A DNA stretch of 64,000 bases from Canna indica. Lineage: Eukaryota > Streptophyta > Magnoliopsida > Zingiberales > Cannaceae. The stretch covers positions 20,987,501-21,051,500 of the forward strand of contig CP136896.1 in assembly GCA_034359265.1 (NCBI GenBank), read 5' to 3'. Shown here piece after piece: positions 1 to 11,901 of the stretch. How positions within the stretch are numbered: position 1 is the stretch's first letter; each line of letters opens with the position of its first letter. The notes under the pieces were generated by a model. That model was not told the origin of the DNA, did no database searches, and saw only the letters and a program-made list of their open reading frames with translations. A program made the position numbers and the translations under genes.

Positions 1-639
1 CACCAGACAACACCGGCCACGAAGCGCTGGAACACTTCTCAACCTGGTTGAATAAAACTCGACGACACCCGCCGAGACACACGACTCACAAACCAATAAA
101 AATACAGAGCAGAACAACACATCAAGAGAATGAAACACTCAAAGGCACACATAAAAGCTCACAAAGGGGCAATTGTGAAACGCCCTTGAATGGCAAAATT
201 TTTAAAGGCCCCACGGGGAAGCAATCCGTAGCAAGCAGTCACCCATATAGCCCACAAACGAGTAATTTCAAAAAACAACTTAATGGCAAGTAGTCGAGTC
301 TGCCTCGTACGCGCAAGAGGAGCGTCGTCTTTCGGGACATAAGCAGTCATTGCAAGGGGAGGACACGACTCCGAAACAATAACCGAGGGCGGCATCTCAG
401 AAGCGGCACACCTCGCTCTCAACTTCTCGCATCTTCTCCTCAAGACCTTTTAACTGTCATCTTCGACCTCTCTGCCCCGGCTCGGGCCGCCTCAATCTCA
501 GTCCTCAGGTGGGATCCCTCCGTAGTAGCCACATCAAGGTCACGATAGAGTCTTTCTAACTCTACTACAAACTGCCCTTTGCCTCTCTCGCCCGAGCAAT
601 GGACTCGAAAATGGTAACATTCAGAAGCTCGACCTCATG
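1..639 (-). pseudogene. Retrotransposon gag-like region, copy 1, C-terminal part
   Basis: This is a decayed copy of the region at 3214-3868, which it matches almost base for base. Read on the minus strand it corresponds to the end of a coiled-coil, gag-like transposon protein; frames are broken by stops and shifts. It is separated from its N-terminal part (2004-2690) by an inserted LTR at 640-2003. The copy runs off the left edge of the window, so its true end is not visible. I see a degraded transposon protein and infer no function. Confidence 0.5.
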
Positions 640-2003
640 TGTTGGTTTAAGATTTTCAACATTGGTCTTAATCTCGATTTTGATGATAACAAACATGGAA
701 CTAATGTTTTCATAGAGAAATATTTTAAGGTTTCAAGTTGGTTGGCGCACAACATCCACAATCGGAAATATCAAAAAATCGGTGAATCGGAAGGACATCG
801 GTCGACGTGCTCGGAATTTTCGTCAGAAGATAAAGTTTAGGGTTAGGGTGTCTAGCTTTTATTGTAAATCCTCATATTAATGCTAAAGAACCAAATCCGA
901 AACCCGAACCAAAAGAAAGAACCTTGATGGTTCGATTGACTAGACTTCAACCGGAATGTACCTATACTCTACAGTATTACCAAAAGTTTTCAAGTCATAA
1001 ACAACATTCCAGATGAGATGTTGTAACAACTCGGAATAACCCGGATGGACAACCCAGAATAACCCGGATGGACAACCCAAAACAACCTGGATAGACAACT
1101 CGGAACAACCTGAAACAACCCAAATTGACATTTCGGAATAGCCTGGAAAGTACCGGTACTCTACAAGTATTCCCAATAGAATTTCTAGAATGCCCCCCCG
1201 ACAGCTCTATTTTGAATTCCTGCCCGTTAAGCTATTTGAAAACCAAGTACCTACCTTTGGGATCTCTATATAAGATCTCAAACTTGGCTTCCAAGCCACC
1301 TAACACTTCATGAGATATCTTTTAACATCCAAGAACTTCATTGAGCCAAACTTTATGGAAAATCCTAGCTTTGAGCTTCTACCTTCTTGATTGAGCTTTC
1401 AACCTTTGGTTTCATCATCAAAGGCGTCAAGAGGACTAGGGAACTTGTGTTGGAGCTAAGTATTTTTGTTGTTGTATTTTGTAGCTCCTTTTACTTGTAT
1501 TTTTAGTGTTTATTTCGTTGCTACTCAAGTGTAAAGATCTAGTGTGTAGATCTTGAGTTTGGTGTGGTCTAGAGGCATAAGTCCACCGTTGTGCTTAGTT
1601 TACTAGGATTAGTTCTTGTTGTCCTTTAGGGTTTAAGGTGGGAGAGTGCTCTCGGTGAGAAGGCGAAAACTTCCGGGTGTGGAAGTGCCTTGGTATGAGA
1701 GCGGAGACTCTCCAGGGAAAAGTCCTCAAGTGTAAGGAAACAATTATAATCTAGTAAAACCGTGGAAATTCTAAGCGGAGGTGCTTAGGTAGTGGAGTAG
1801 GTATTGGGGCCGAACCACTATAAAATCTTTCTTGTTTGTATTGCTTATATTGTGTTTTGATTACTTGTGTTATTTACTCTCTTCCACATTCATCTAGTTA
1901 AATTGAGCATTTGTCTAAGTAATCAACAAAAAGATTAAAACCGAAAGTAGGCTTATGTTTAGTTAACACACTATTCACCCTCCCTCTAGTGTAGGTCATT
2001 TCA
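640..2003 (+). mobile_element. Solo LTR, copia-type family
   Basis: The segment begins TGTTGGTTTAAGATTTTCAAC and shares its layout with the LTRs at 20805-22112, 25674-27050 and 60512-62035: a start reading like TTGATGATAACAAACATGG, a TATA-like CTATATAAG near 1266, the phrases GGTGGGAGAGTGCTCTC and GGGCCGAACCACTATAAA, and an end near ACACTATTCACCC. No internal retrotransposon sequence adjoins it, so it is a solo LTR left by LTR-LTR recombination. The paralogous copy of the flanking gag-like sequence at about 3868 lacks the insertion. Unlike its relatives, its upstream part carries a repeat of the form AACCCGGATGGACAACCC instead of GATCGA palindromes. Confidence 0.75.
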
Positions 2004-2690
2004 CTTACATCGCGAACCTTTACCCCAAGGGCCTTCTTCGTTTGTGCCAACTCAAGTCTTAACAACTCAATCTCTCGAGCCTCAGCCTCGGATACCTTCA
2101 ATACGGACTCCCTATCTCCCGTCAACCTATTCACCAGGCCCAATAGTTGGACACTGCCAGCCTAGGTACACTCCATCAGATTTGCTCCCTCCAATAAGTC
2201 TGCCTGAATATTGAGCAGGAAGCATTGACTATCGCGAGGAATCACAACTAAATGTTGCTCCATCGATGGATCATCCTTCACTATCGCCTCCTCCAGCATA
2301 GCAACTACATCCTCCGCAGGAAACATGACCGCCCGAGGAGGCAAACCTTCGCAAGCCCGCAAGCCCTTAACTCTCTTCCACTGCCTCAAAGGAGAGCTGG
2401 GAGAAGTCAAAGAATTGGAAGGCACCGGCGATCTGATCGCCCATTGAGATCAGGACCCCAAATCTCCCGAAGCCAAGGACCCCAGGTCTGCATTGGCTTC
2501 GACAAAGCCGGAGGGGGAGAAACATCCACCAACGGACTCTTCTCTTTACCACTCAAAGAGGCACCACTCACCAACTCCGCCAATCGAGCATGAATACTCG
2601 GCTCCTCCAGCATCGAAGACATTTTTCCTGCATCATAGGAAAATTCGAATAAGCACACCTTGAAAAGACAAGGTAACAATACCTTACAAC
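2004..2690 (-). pseudogene. Retrotransposon gag-like region, copy 1, N-terminal part
   Basis: It is homologous to 3868-4545 of the second copy. Short minus-strand frames keep recognisable phrases: SSMLEEPSIHARLAEL, then PPRAVMFPAEDVVAMLEEAI, then EIELLRLELAQTKKALGV, the last looking like a coiled coil. Frames are interrupted by stops and shifts. The downstream continuation is at 1-639 beyond the inserted LTR. The family resembles plant gypsy-type gag-like or transposon-associated proteins. That assignment rests on overall character only. Confidence 0.5.
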
Positions 2691-3110
2691 CTTAGCGAGC
2701 TCGGCTTGACACAAAGTGCAGTCCTCGACCTCAGTGCCACTCTTGGGCTCCCACGCCCTCAACGACCCTAGGCGCGGTCCTACCTTATGCTCTTCGGCGA
2801 CCTCGACTTGAATCGAAGCACGATCCTCGGCCTTATCGCCACTCTCAGGCTCTGACGCCCTCAACAACCCCATGCAAGGCCCCACCTTACACTCCTTGGC
2901 GAGCTTGACTTGACCCCAAGCGGTGTCCTCGGCCTCAGTGCCACTCTCGGGCTCCCACGTCCTCAACGACCCCATGCATGGTTCTGCCTTACGCTCCTCG
3001 ACGAGCTCGGCTTGTCCGCAAACGCGGTCATCGGCCTCAGCACCACCCTCATGCTCCTAACAGGCGCTCGGCCTTACACTCTGAGCCGCCGCCCTATGGC
3101 TCTCACATCA
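2690..3110 (-). repeat. About four tandem 102-bp (34-codon) units
   Basis: Units begin near 2695, 2797, 2899 and 3001 with the phrase GCGAGCTCGGCTTGAC and its variants. The period of about 102 bp is divisible by three, and the minus-strand frame at 2568-2975 (ATG at 2975) reads through most of the array as repeats of the form GSLRxWEPESGTEAED. The array is present in copy 1 of the gag-like region and absent from copy 2, where the matching stretch runs directly into different sequence. Confidence 0.75.
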
Positions 3111-3213
3111 AAGTTCGGCTCTCATCGCCCCCTTCGTTCCGACAATCTCAAAACTAATTCATCTTGTGATAGGAGTTCGACCTCCAAGGCAAACCATCAC
3201 TCCCAGAAGTAGT

Positions 3214-5024
3214 CACCAGACAACACCGACCACGAAGCGCTGGAACAGTTTTCAACCTTGTTGAATAAAACTCGACGACACCCACCGAGACACATGACTC
3301 ATAAAGCAATAAAAATACAGAGCAAAACAACACATCAAGAGAATGAAATACTCAAAGGCTCACATACAAGCTCACAAAGGGGCATTGTCAAACGCCCTTG
3401 AAGGGCAAAAGTTTTAAAGGCCCCACGGGGAAGCAATCCATAGCAAGCAGTCATCCATATAGCCCATAGACGAGTAATTTCAAAGAACAACTTACTGGCA
3501 AGTAGTCGAGTCTGCCTCGTCTGCGCAAGAGGAGTGTCGTCTTCCGAAACGTCAGCAGCCATTGCAAGGGGAGGACACGACTCTGAAACGATAACCGAGG
3601 GCAGCATCTTGGAAGTGGCACACCTCGCCCTCAAGTTCTCGCATCTTCTCCTCAAGACCTTTTAACTGTCATCTTCGACCTCTCTGCCCCGGCTCGGGCC
3701 GCATCAAGGTCGAGGCTGCCTCAGTCTCAGTCCTCAAGCGGCATCCCTCCACAGCAGCCACATCAAGGTCACGATAGAGTCTTTCTAACTCCGCTACAAA
3801 CTTTCCCTTTGCCTCTCTCGCCCGAGCAGTGGACTCGAAAATGGTAACATTCAGAAGCTCGACCTTGCGATCCTTCACCCCAAGGGCCTTCTTTGTCTGT
3901 GCCAGCTCGAGTCTTAGCAACTCAGTCTCCCGAGCCTGAGCCTCGGATACCTTCAATACGGTCTCCCTATCTCCCGTCAACCTATTCACCGGGCCTAATA
4001 GTTGGACACAACTAGCCTGGGCACACTCCATCGGATCCGCTCCCTCCGGTAAGTCTGCCTGAATATTGAATAGGAAACATTGACTATCGCGAGGAATCAC
4101 AACTAAATGTTGCTCGATCGATGGAGCATCCTTCACTATCGCCTCTTCCAGCATAGCAACTACATCCTCCACAGGAAGCATGACCGCCCGAGGAGGCAAA
4201 CCTCCGCAAGCCCGCGGGCCCTTGGCCCTCTTCCGCTGCTTCAAAGGGTAGCTAGGAGGAGTCGAATAATCAGAAGGCACCGACGATCTGATCGCCCCTT
4301 GAGCTCGGGACCCCAAAGCTCCCGAAGCCAAGGACCCCAGGTATGCATTGGCTTCGGCAAAGGCGGAGGGGGAGAAACATCCACCAACGAAATCTTCTCT
4401 TTAACACTCGTAGAGGCACTACTCCTCAACTCCGCCAATCGAACACAAATACTCGGCTCCTCCAGCATCGAAGACATTTTGCCTGCATCATAGAAAATTT
4501 GAATAAGCACACCTGGAAAAGACAAGATAACATTCAAAAATAGAATAGCTGTGGGATCATTCCTCTAGGATAACGGGAACCTCCCCGACTGGGTCTCTTT
4601 GTCCAACAAAAGTTGCCAGATGTCTGGACTCGACCTAACATTGAAGAAGTGCGTCTTGGAGTTCTTATAAAAACTCCTGGACAAGTCAAAATGCCTCCTC
4701 CTCAGAGCACTCCTGAAAGACACCTATAAACCCTTTCTGGTCCCCTTCACTTGGAAGAAAGAAAAAAATAGCTTGATTCTGAGGCACTCCATCAGAAACT
4801 CGAAACAACAGAAAAACGCCCAATTGTTCAGATGCAGTTACGTCAGGGCGACATTCGCCTGATTCAACACAAAGTCTAGTAGATAAAAATAACCCGGGCT
4901 CTCCTCTATGGAAAACCCAATCTACCGGAGAATAGGGGAGGGAATCAAAAGCCTTGTCATCGTCCCAACGGGAGATCGACACGCTCTCCCCGATAAGATA
5001 AGATATTGCCAAGTCGGCCATCAT
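3214..5024 (-). pseudogene. Retrotransposon gag-like protein, copy 2 (broken)
   Basis: Three minus-strand blocks belong together. The block at 4686-5024 holds VDWVFHRGEPGLFLSTRL and FFFLPSEGDQKGFIGVFQ and continues toward a phrase reading KTHFFNV. A stop near 4570 separates it from the block at about 4241-4500 (SSMLEEPSICVRLAELRS). The block at 3669-4331 contains a long charged coiled coil around ELLRLELAQTKKAL. Shifts and stops make it non-functional. The layout (a folded N-terminal domain, a basic linker, a C-terminal coiled coil) resembles plant gypsy-type gag-like transposon proteins. No protease, RT or integrase follows, so the parent was non-autonomous or deleted. The copy starts 3213 bp after copy 1. 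Confidence 0.5.
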
Positions 5025-5039
5025 TGAATTCTATTGTCG

Positions 5040-6250
5040 TATCTCCTCATGGACCCACGAATATGGGTCCGAAGTTCTTCCCGACGGCCCTACTTCTGAC
5101 TTAACTCCACCACCTATCCTCTCCATCGACCTGACGAAGATTGCAAAATCCTAACAAATGGGGACAAGTCAATACAACCTATCAACCTAAGGCCAACCCC
5201 GACAGTGCAAAAAGCTAAAGCAGAACCAAAAGACTCACCAGAAATAAGGCAACAACGGCCAAGAGAAATGATCGGAACAACGTTGCCGGTGAAAGCCTCT
5301 AGAACACAAAGCACCAAATGACAAAAAATGGGAAGAGTTTGAAACGAGAAGAGAAAAGTTGTTTTAAAGGCCGAGAGGTAGCAATCTCCCCATCAAACGA
5401 CTAATAACGACACCATGATTAAATTTCGTCCAACCAGCTCGCCAGCAGTGGTTCCCTATAACACCCCAAAGGCGCGAACTGACAGCTCTCCTCATCATTA
5501 TTACTTCTCTAAGGGGAGTTAATGCCAAGAAGGCCCGACGTCAATCAACGGCCGCCATGTGGAGGAAATACTCCACCACATAGCCACCATGTTAGGAGAG
5601 GAAATCGAAGGGTCACATAACGACACAGCGAAGATACGCCGACCTGATTCACCTCAGTCAATCAAGAACAAGAGACAATATGCATGCACTCCCCACGATC
5701 TGTCCGAGCGAGGGCCGACCTTGACACCTACAAAAGCTCGGTAGGCGTACCAAAGTTGACACACTCTTGGAGTGGGACAAACAAGCAGAAGCCAACACAC
5801 CACTAGAGCTCGACACAAAGTCCTCGAACTCCGACTAGGCTTGGTGGCTGTGGACTAGACTAGAACTTTGGGTCCAGCCGGATTAGATCCAGAAGCGCCC
5901 ACACTCATGAACTAGACTTAAGTCAAACCAACATTACTCAGCCCGAGTGCTCCACCCGACGATACAAGAACATTTACGTACTCATTAATTACGAGAGATT
6001 CGTCATTCATGAACCCGACATCTCCAGGATTAGCCTCGACTCATTATGAGCACATTCCTATGAGGTTCTGGAGACATTATCGTCAAACCTTCCTCAATCC
6101 TGCACTATATATAGACATGGTGAACACTAGATATATCTAGATTCTAATTTCTATTCCCCTCAAATAGAATACAATGTATTTAATGCATAATTATTTTATG
6201 GGGTTAAAAGATAATAAAGCGTGGGATAAATTTTAGCCATAACATATTTG
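5040..6250. other. Non-coding flank of the gag-like repeats, possible degenerate LTR
   Basis: No convincing gene is present. A TATA-like CTATATATAGAC lies near 6105 and a PBS-like phrase TTGGTGCC near 6248, preceded by AACA, as at the end of an LTR. I could not find a second matching LTR in the window, so the LTR reading is tentative. Other frames here are short and unrecognisable. Confidence 0.25.
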
Positions 6251-7243
6251 GTGCCTAAAGTAGAAGAATATAAGATTTGAAGACGATAAAGTTGATGTTA
6301 TATTTGACATATATTATATAAAAATATTCTATCCATCATTATTTTATTTTTATCTTATTCTATATCCTATTATATCTTAAACAAATTTGTTAGAAGACTT
6401 AATTTATAACTTACCCAAAAAAATTTATAGGATTCACTCAAATGCATAGTTATATAAATTATTTAAAGTAATTTACATCAATATTCTATATTTTCTCATG
6501 CATATCATTCAATATTATATAATGCTCATCAATCTGATTGGCATGATAACATATTTATGACTCTAATAAAAGGATATTGTCTTGTTCGAAATCTTAAGTA
6601 GCTCATTCTAAAGATGAAGCCATTGTTTTAAGATTGAAGGGATGTGCCCATTCCTTCTCTGGTATGAATCTTTAGGTTCACAATTGAGTGCAGCCCATGT
6701 CCAATTTGATCTCTTGGCTTCAGGTCAACAATTTGGGCTTCCTTTTTGTCTCTAATTCTTTTTAGAATTCAACACTAGGCCAACCCAACCCGGAATAAAT
6801 TAAATCCACAACTGGATCCTCTTGAAATTTTGCAGGAAAGATTCTTGTTTATCTGATCCCACTAAACATGCTGAAGATGCATAGGGATTAAGCAATGTTT
6901 ATGTGGAGTCTGGTTCCAACCTTCCGGGTGTAGATTTAACAAATGTCAAAAAAAATTGTTACCTTAAAAATAAATAAAAATCTAAAGTTCTACCAACTTA
7001 TAAATTCTAGTGTCATTTTCCACTATATTGCTTGAAACCTAGCCCATGAACATCTTATATGGAGCTTATATGGAGCTTAATGGCTGAACAAACTATAAAC
7101 AGCAATGAATCATAAACGGCTAGTGCATAGAAGGTCACTATCCGCTACTACCCCCTTCACTTCATCATTGTTCTTCTTGCACTCATGGTAGAAGATAATG
7201 TTGATTGCCCAGACGAACAAGTTCTGAAATGATGCCAACATAT
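6251..7243. other. AT-rich intergenic stretch, nothing recognised
   Basis: No open frame of useful length, RNA gene or repeat with recognisable ends was seen. Confidence 0.5.
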
Positions 7244-7500
7244 ACGTCTTAAAGTTTCACATTGCTTGAGGTTGTAGTCTAGATAGTCTTTAAATAAAGT
7301 GAGCATTTCTCCCTACATGAGTTAGTTTTTTGGATTGAGTTAGGTCCAAGGCTGATTTTCTAACATGGTATCATAACTTAACCATTGGGCCACTGCAGAA
7401 TTCCACCTCCATATGTAGATCCAAGCGTGAGGGGATATGTTAAAGTCCCACATTACTTGAGGTTGTGATCTAGATAGCCTTTAAATAGATTGGAAAGATT
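7244..7500 (+). mobile_element. TRIM-like miniature retrotransposon, 3' end degraded
   Basis: Two direct repeats sharing the form AAAGTYYCACATTRCTTGAGG begin near 7244 and at 7438. The first runs about 122 bp to CTAACA at 7365. It is followed at once by TGGTATCATAACTT, which resembles the initiator-tRNA-Met primer binding site of plant LTR elements. A purine-rich GTGAGGGGATA lies directly before the second repeat, which starts TGTTAAAGTCCCACATT. Terminal repeats of about 120 bp around an internal region of about 70 bp is TRIM architecture. The second repeat diverges after about 60 bp. Confidence 0.6.
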
Positions 7501-7555
7501 CCTACCTTTCTTACCGCTTCTTTGTTGGATCTCCAGAGAAGGAGGAAGTTTGGGC

Positions 7556-7836
7556 TCAAAGGGTCAGTTGGAAGCATGAATACTGAACATATACGGAGCC
7601 AAGTTCATGAGGGGAGAGGTGATGGGTATGTAGTTGTTGAAGAGAGTGGAAGATGAAAGCGGAGAAAGGAGGACGAGAAGAAGGAAGAGTTTCAAGTTGA
7701 TGAAGGGGATTTTGAGTGCCTCTATTTGGATGTGGGAATTGCCCAGCGGATGAGCTATGGACATTGAAATGGGATTCATCTTCAAGTTTCTTTGGTGCTT
7801 GAAGAACTGTCTTTTTTGTTGGCACTCAAACAACAA
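7556..7836 (-). pseudogene. Fragment of plant multi-pass membrane protein family gene
   Basis: A minus-strand frame contains EALKIPFINLKLFLLLVLL, matching EALKIPFKNMTLFIPILFF near the N-terminus of the intact gene at 11902-12852. A GNSHIQI segment lies where the intact gene has ANSHIFL. Only the first 60 or so family residues remain and the frame then stops. LINE 1 begins just upstream on this strand (about 7895) and a TRIM lies just downstream, so transposon insertions bracket the remnant. I read it as a dead paralogue of the neighbouring gene. Confidence 0.65.
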
Positions 7837-7894
7837 CAGAAAGAGATCTATGAAAATAAGGTTCTATTAGAAAGAAAGACCGGCAGAACAACCG

Positions 7895-10660
7895 AAAGAT
7901 CCTTGAAAATAAGGTTCTGGAAATAAATTCTGCCTTAGACTCAGGTTCCGCTTCCGCAGAGCTTCATGATCTCCTGAAGGCCACCAAGGGCGATTTGGAT
8001 AAATTATACCACGTAGAGGATACGTATTGGCGTCAGAGGGTCAAAAAGAGGTGGATTAGGGAAGGAGACCGTAACACCCATTATTTCCAACAATGTGCCT
8101 CCCTAAGACGAAAGACAAACTGGATTTCTCATTTACAGACTGACAACGGTACTACACAGAACCAAGCTGAAATTGCAGACTCCTTCAGATCTTTCTTCAA
8201 ATCTCTGTTGGGTTCTTCGGTCACACCCCTCCTTCGCATTAATTGGGAATCTGTGATCCCTTCGCACAGTCCTTCTCTGTCGGATCTGGACACCCCCTTC
8301 TCCCTTGCTGAAGTAGCTGACGTCATTAAGAAGTCCAAAAATTACAAATCCCCTGGTCCTGACGGTCTTATTCTCGAACTTTATAAAAAGTTTTGGGATC
8401 TGATAGGTCCAAGACTAACCGGTATTCTAAATGATCTGTGTTCTCAACCTGGGGATTTCTCCAAGATTAACTCTGCCTTCATCACCTTGATTCTAAAGAA
8501 GGAGAGTGTGTCTCTAACTACTGATTTCAGACCCATCAGCCTTGAGAATAGTATTGTCAAGATTTTCTCCAAACTTCTGGCAAATAGGTTCGCTCCTCGA
8601 ATGTCCAACCTTATCTCTAACACACAAGGAGCTTTCATACAAGGACGAAGCACTCTTGACTGTTACATGGCAGTCTTAGAAACTTTATGGGCTTGCAACT
8701 CCTTGGATCAGGATTCCTGCGTTATCAAATTTGATTTTGCCAGAGCTTTTGATTTGATTGGATGGGACTTTATTGAGGATATGTTGGTCGCTCGCGGATT
8801 CCTGCCGCATTGGATTTCTTAGGTTGCCCACCTTCTTAGATCAGCTACTTACGCCGTTATTATAAATGGCTCCATCGGTGTCCCTTTTGCTCACAAGAGG
8901 GGATTAAGACAGGGTAATCCATTATCCCCTTTACTTTTCAATCTAGTAGTTGATGTCCTATCTAGACTGATTAATATGGTGGTTGCTTCGGGAGGCATAA
9001 ATGGCGTGTTACAGGCCCAGGTGGACCTGGGGGTATCACCCATGTCCTATATGCGGATGATCTTATTATGTTCTCAAAAGCGGACTCACAAAGCTTTAAC
9101 CGAATCAAATTACTTTTCAAGTGTTTCAAGCTCGCCTCGGGCCTCTGCATCAACACGGCAAAGACTTATGTTGTTCATGTCAGAGGAAATACATCTGTGG
9201 CCTCCTCTCTGGCTGGGATCCTCGATTGCTCGGTAGGCAGCTTCCCTATCAGATACCTCGGTCTTCCTCTTCACATAGGCAAGCTCCTCAAGTCGGATTG
9301 GCATAGTCTTATTGTTAAAAATGACAAAATTCTTGCAGCTTGACTAGGTCTTAACCTCTCTAGAGCCGGGCGGCTCACACTGATTAATAGCACCCTAACT
9401 AGTCAAGCTTTTTATATGTTGGCCGTTTTCACCGCTCCAAAGTGGGTCATTAACAGTTTGGATATGCGAAGGCGTCGATTCTTTTGGTGCGGTGTCCGGG
9501 ACTCCAACTGCCAAGGCAAATTCTTCATGGCGTGGTCCTCCCTGCTGGGTAGTATTAATGAAGGAGGCTTGGGAATTCTGGACATTGAACTCCACAATAG
9601 ACCTCGCCTTATTAGCTAGTTATGGAAGCTCCGAAAGAGGAAAGACTTGTTTTGGGTCCCCTTGGTGTCATTGCTCTATTCTGCCTCCTTGGGTACCGGG
9701 CACATGGACCTTCTACACCTATCCCCCATTTGGCTGAATATCTGTTCTTTACGGGATATTGTTCGAGTCTCCACTCATGTCTCAATTGGTGATGGCTCTA
9801 CGGTCCGATTCTGGCTTGACTCCTGGTGTTGTGACATCCCTTTAAGTCAGAAATTTCCTCAATTGCTCGCCTTGGCCACCTCCCCAAACGCCTTTATTAA
9901 AGATCTCAAGGAAGTGGACAGTTCAGGTAGACCCATTGGATGGAACATTCATTTTTCAGACTATGTTTTAGTTAACGACTCCCTTCTTCTTCTCAACGAG
10001 ATCCGGGATTTTCTAAGTCGATCGGGGGAGGGTCTTCTCACTTGGAGTTGGTCGAACTCAGGGGTCTTCTCAACACAATCTTTATACAAGATCCTGAACT
10101 TCCGCGGTATCCACGACACAAGAGCTCCATTTATTTGGCAACTTTCGTGTCCAAGGAACATCTCAATTATGAATTGGTTCGCCTTTCGCAAAAAGGCTCC
10201 ATACTAGAGATCGTCTGATAAGACATGGCTTACGGGTCGATCCAAGATGTCCTCTTTGTCTTTCGGCCCAAGAGTCCCACGAGCACATCTTCCATCATTG
10301 CTCATACACCTCATTTGGTTGGCACCAGTTCCTCTCGCTGATCGCCGAGGATACGTTTCCCCTATCATACGAGCCATGGGCCCCTACTTGTCAAGACTCA
10401 ACTTCAAAAAAGAGGCTCAGATTCAAGGCAATCATGATGTGGCATTGGAAGGTATGGATTGAACGCAACGGTCGATGTTTCGGAATAGACTTTCATCAGT
10501 CCCTCGCGGTTGCTATGGAGGGGGCGTCTCTTTTCCGCCTCTCCGCTCTATAATTTTTTGCTTTTTCAAGGCCTCGTACACTTCCCCTACTTCTTGTCTT
10601 GTATTTGTCAAAACTCTTGATTAATAAGTTTTCATTCCTTCGAAAAAAAAGAAAAAAAGC
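7895..10660 (+). mobile_element. LINE 1, 5'-truncated non-LTR retrotransposon
   Basis: The element starts inside the region between endonuclease and reverse transcriptase and ends in an A-rich tail at about 10643-10660. It has no terminal repeats. A phrase TGAAAATAAGGTTCT occurs both just outside (7850) and just inside (7903) its apparent start. It belongs to the same family as LINE 2 (13390-18590): both share the phrases GDRNTHYFQQCA or its equivalent, ATGLKIN or its equivalent, GGLGILDI and a C-terminal zf-RVT domain. It inserted beside the membrane-protein gene fragment. Confidence 0.85.
7965..10540 (+). pseudogene. LINE 1 reverse transcriptase ORF2 remnant
   Basis: The frame at 7995-8822 encodes the RT fingers and palm: SPGPDG, DFRPISL, QGAFIQGRS and FDFARAFD, the last carrying the first catalytic aspartate. 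After a TAG at about 8820 the reading continues through KRGLRQGNPLSPLLFN, the YADD catalytic motif (codons at 9050-9061), and thumb phrases such as YLGLPL and GRLTLIN. It ends in a zf-RVT domain (CPLC, then EHIFHHC). In-frame stops occur near 8820, 9342, 9617 and 10205, with at least one frameshift around 9020. It cannot make a full protein. RNase H was not seen. Confidence 0.85.
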
Positions 10661-11901
10661 AAAAGAACGAGATACCTTTAAAGATTTGTAGATTTTTGGG
10701 GTGTGGAATGCTTCAACGGACCAAGAAAGGTGGACTGTCTCAAAGTCTATACTGCATACGACATGCCTCTGGGGTCGGCTAACTTGTTATCTGATACTTG
10801 GTCAAAATCTAAATGCAAAAAGTTTAGGCAACAGAGACATCTTCTTTGAAGATGTAAAAGGGTAGATGATATCCAACAATAACATTAATTCCACCTTGAA
10901 TCATTTTCTGACAAGGTCTTGATTAATCAGAAAGTGAGTAGTTTCATCAATTTAATATATGGAGAAGATAAAAGAACAATATTCCTATTTGACTTTAGTG
11001 CTTCAGATTAATATTTTAGATCTTAAGATTAATACAAGTCTGTGTATCTTATTTTCTGTCTTCTTCATTTCCTTAGATCCTTGCTTAATCAATCTCTGAA
11101 ATCTAGAATATTCAAATAAGTATTAGATTAATGTAACAAAGATTTTAACTGATTTTTACAAATGAAACTGAAAAAATATTTAACATGGTGAATAGCTCAG
11201 GTTATAAATGGAACAAGAAAAAGCATTGAAATTGTTTTTGAATGTTACTTAGTTACATGAGTGTTTTGTCACTTTTATCTGTTAGATTCTTAATATTTTT
11301 GATTCGTAATAATTCCAAGTGAAAATGAAGAATTCTGCACCGTGAATTCCTGGTGAAGTGTTAAGATCGATATCCATCTATTCTCAATGACTGTTCGTCT
11401 CAGCAGTAATAAACATCAAGAAAGAAATATTTTCCCATCTTCAAGTTAGATTATAACCCATCATTCAGCAATCAAATAGAGCTAAAGAAAACAAGGGAAT
11501 GTTCATTCCAATAACACCATACCCCTTTTAGTCTTGTGCAGTTTTTCTTTTTCTTTTCCTTTTCTAAGGGGAAATGAAGATGTCTTCATTTCATTAGATA
11601 TTGAATGTCACAGCACAAATATTCAGTTTGATATGTACTTGTCTGGTTCAACTTCCTCATTCCACAGAAGTGCACATTATATTTCACTTTGTCAAGTCCA
11701 ACTTATATGAAGATCAATTGCTAAGAAGATGCACATTAGTATAAAAACAAATCCATTGTTATATTTCCAATCTCTATATATATACATCAGATGATGAATG
11801 GATTTCTATTGCATTGGGGAGAAGACAATAAATGAATCATGAATTCTGAAAACTCGGCCATTTCCATGTCAACATGACATTTCTTCACCAACATAAGGAT
11901 T
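10661..11901. other. Intergenic, nothing recognised
   Basis: This AT-rich stretch has no supportable gene. Its right end lies just downstream (on the minus strand) of the membrane-protein gene and probably includes that gene's 3' untranslated region. Confidence 0.5.

Noticed and set aside
5400..6250. A second LTR type ending at AACA with a PBS-like TTGGTGCC
   Set aside because: Only a TATA-like motif and a weak PBS-like phrase were seen. No matching partner LTR or adjoining gag in the right orientation exists in the window.
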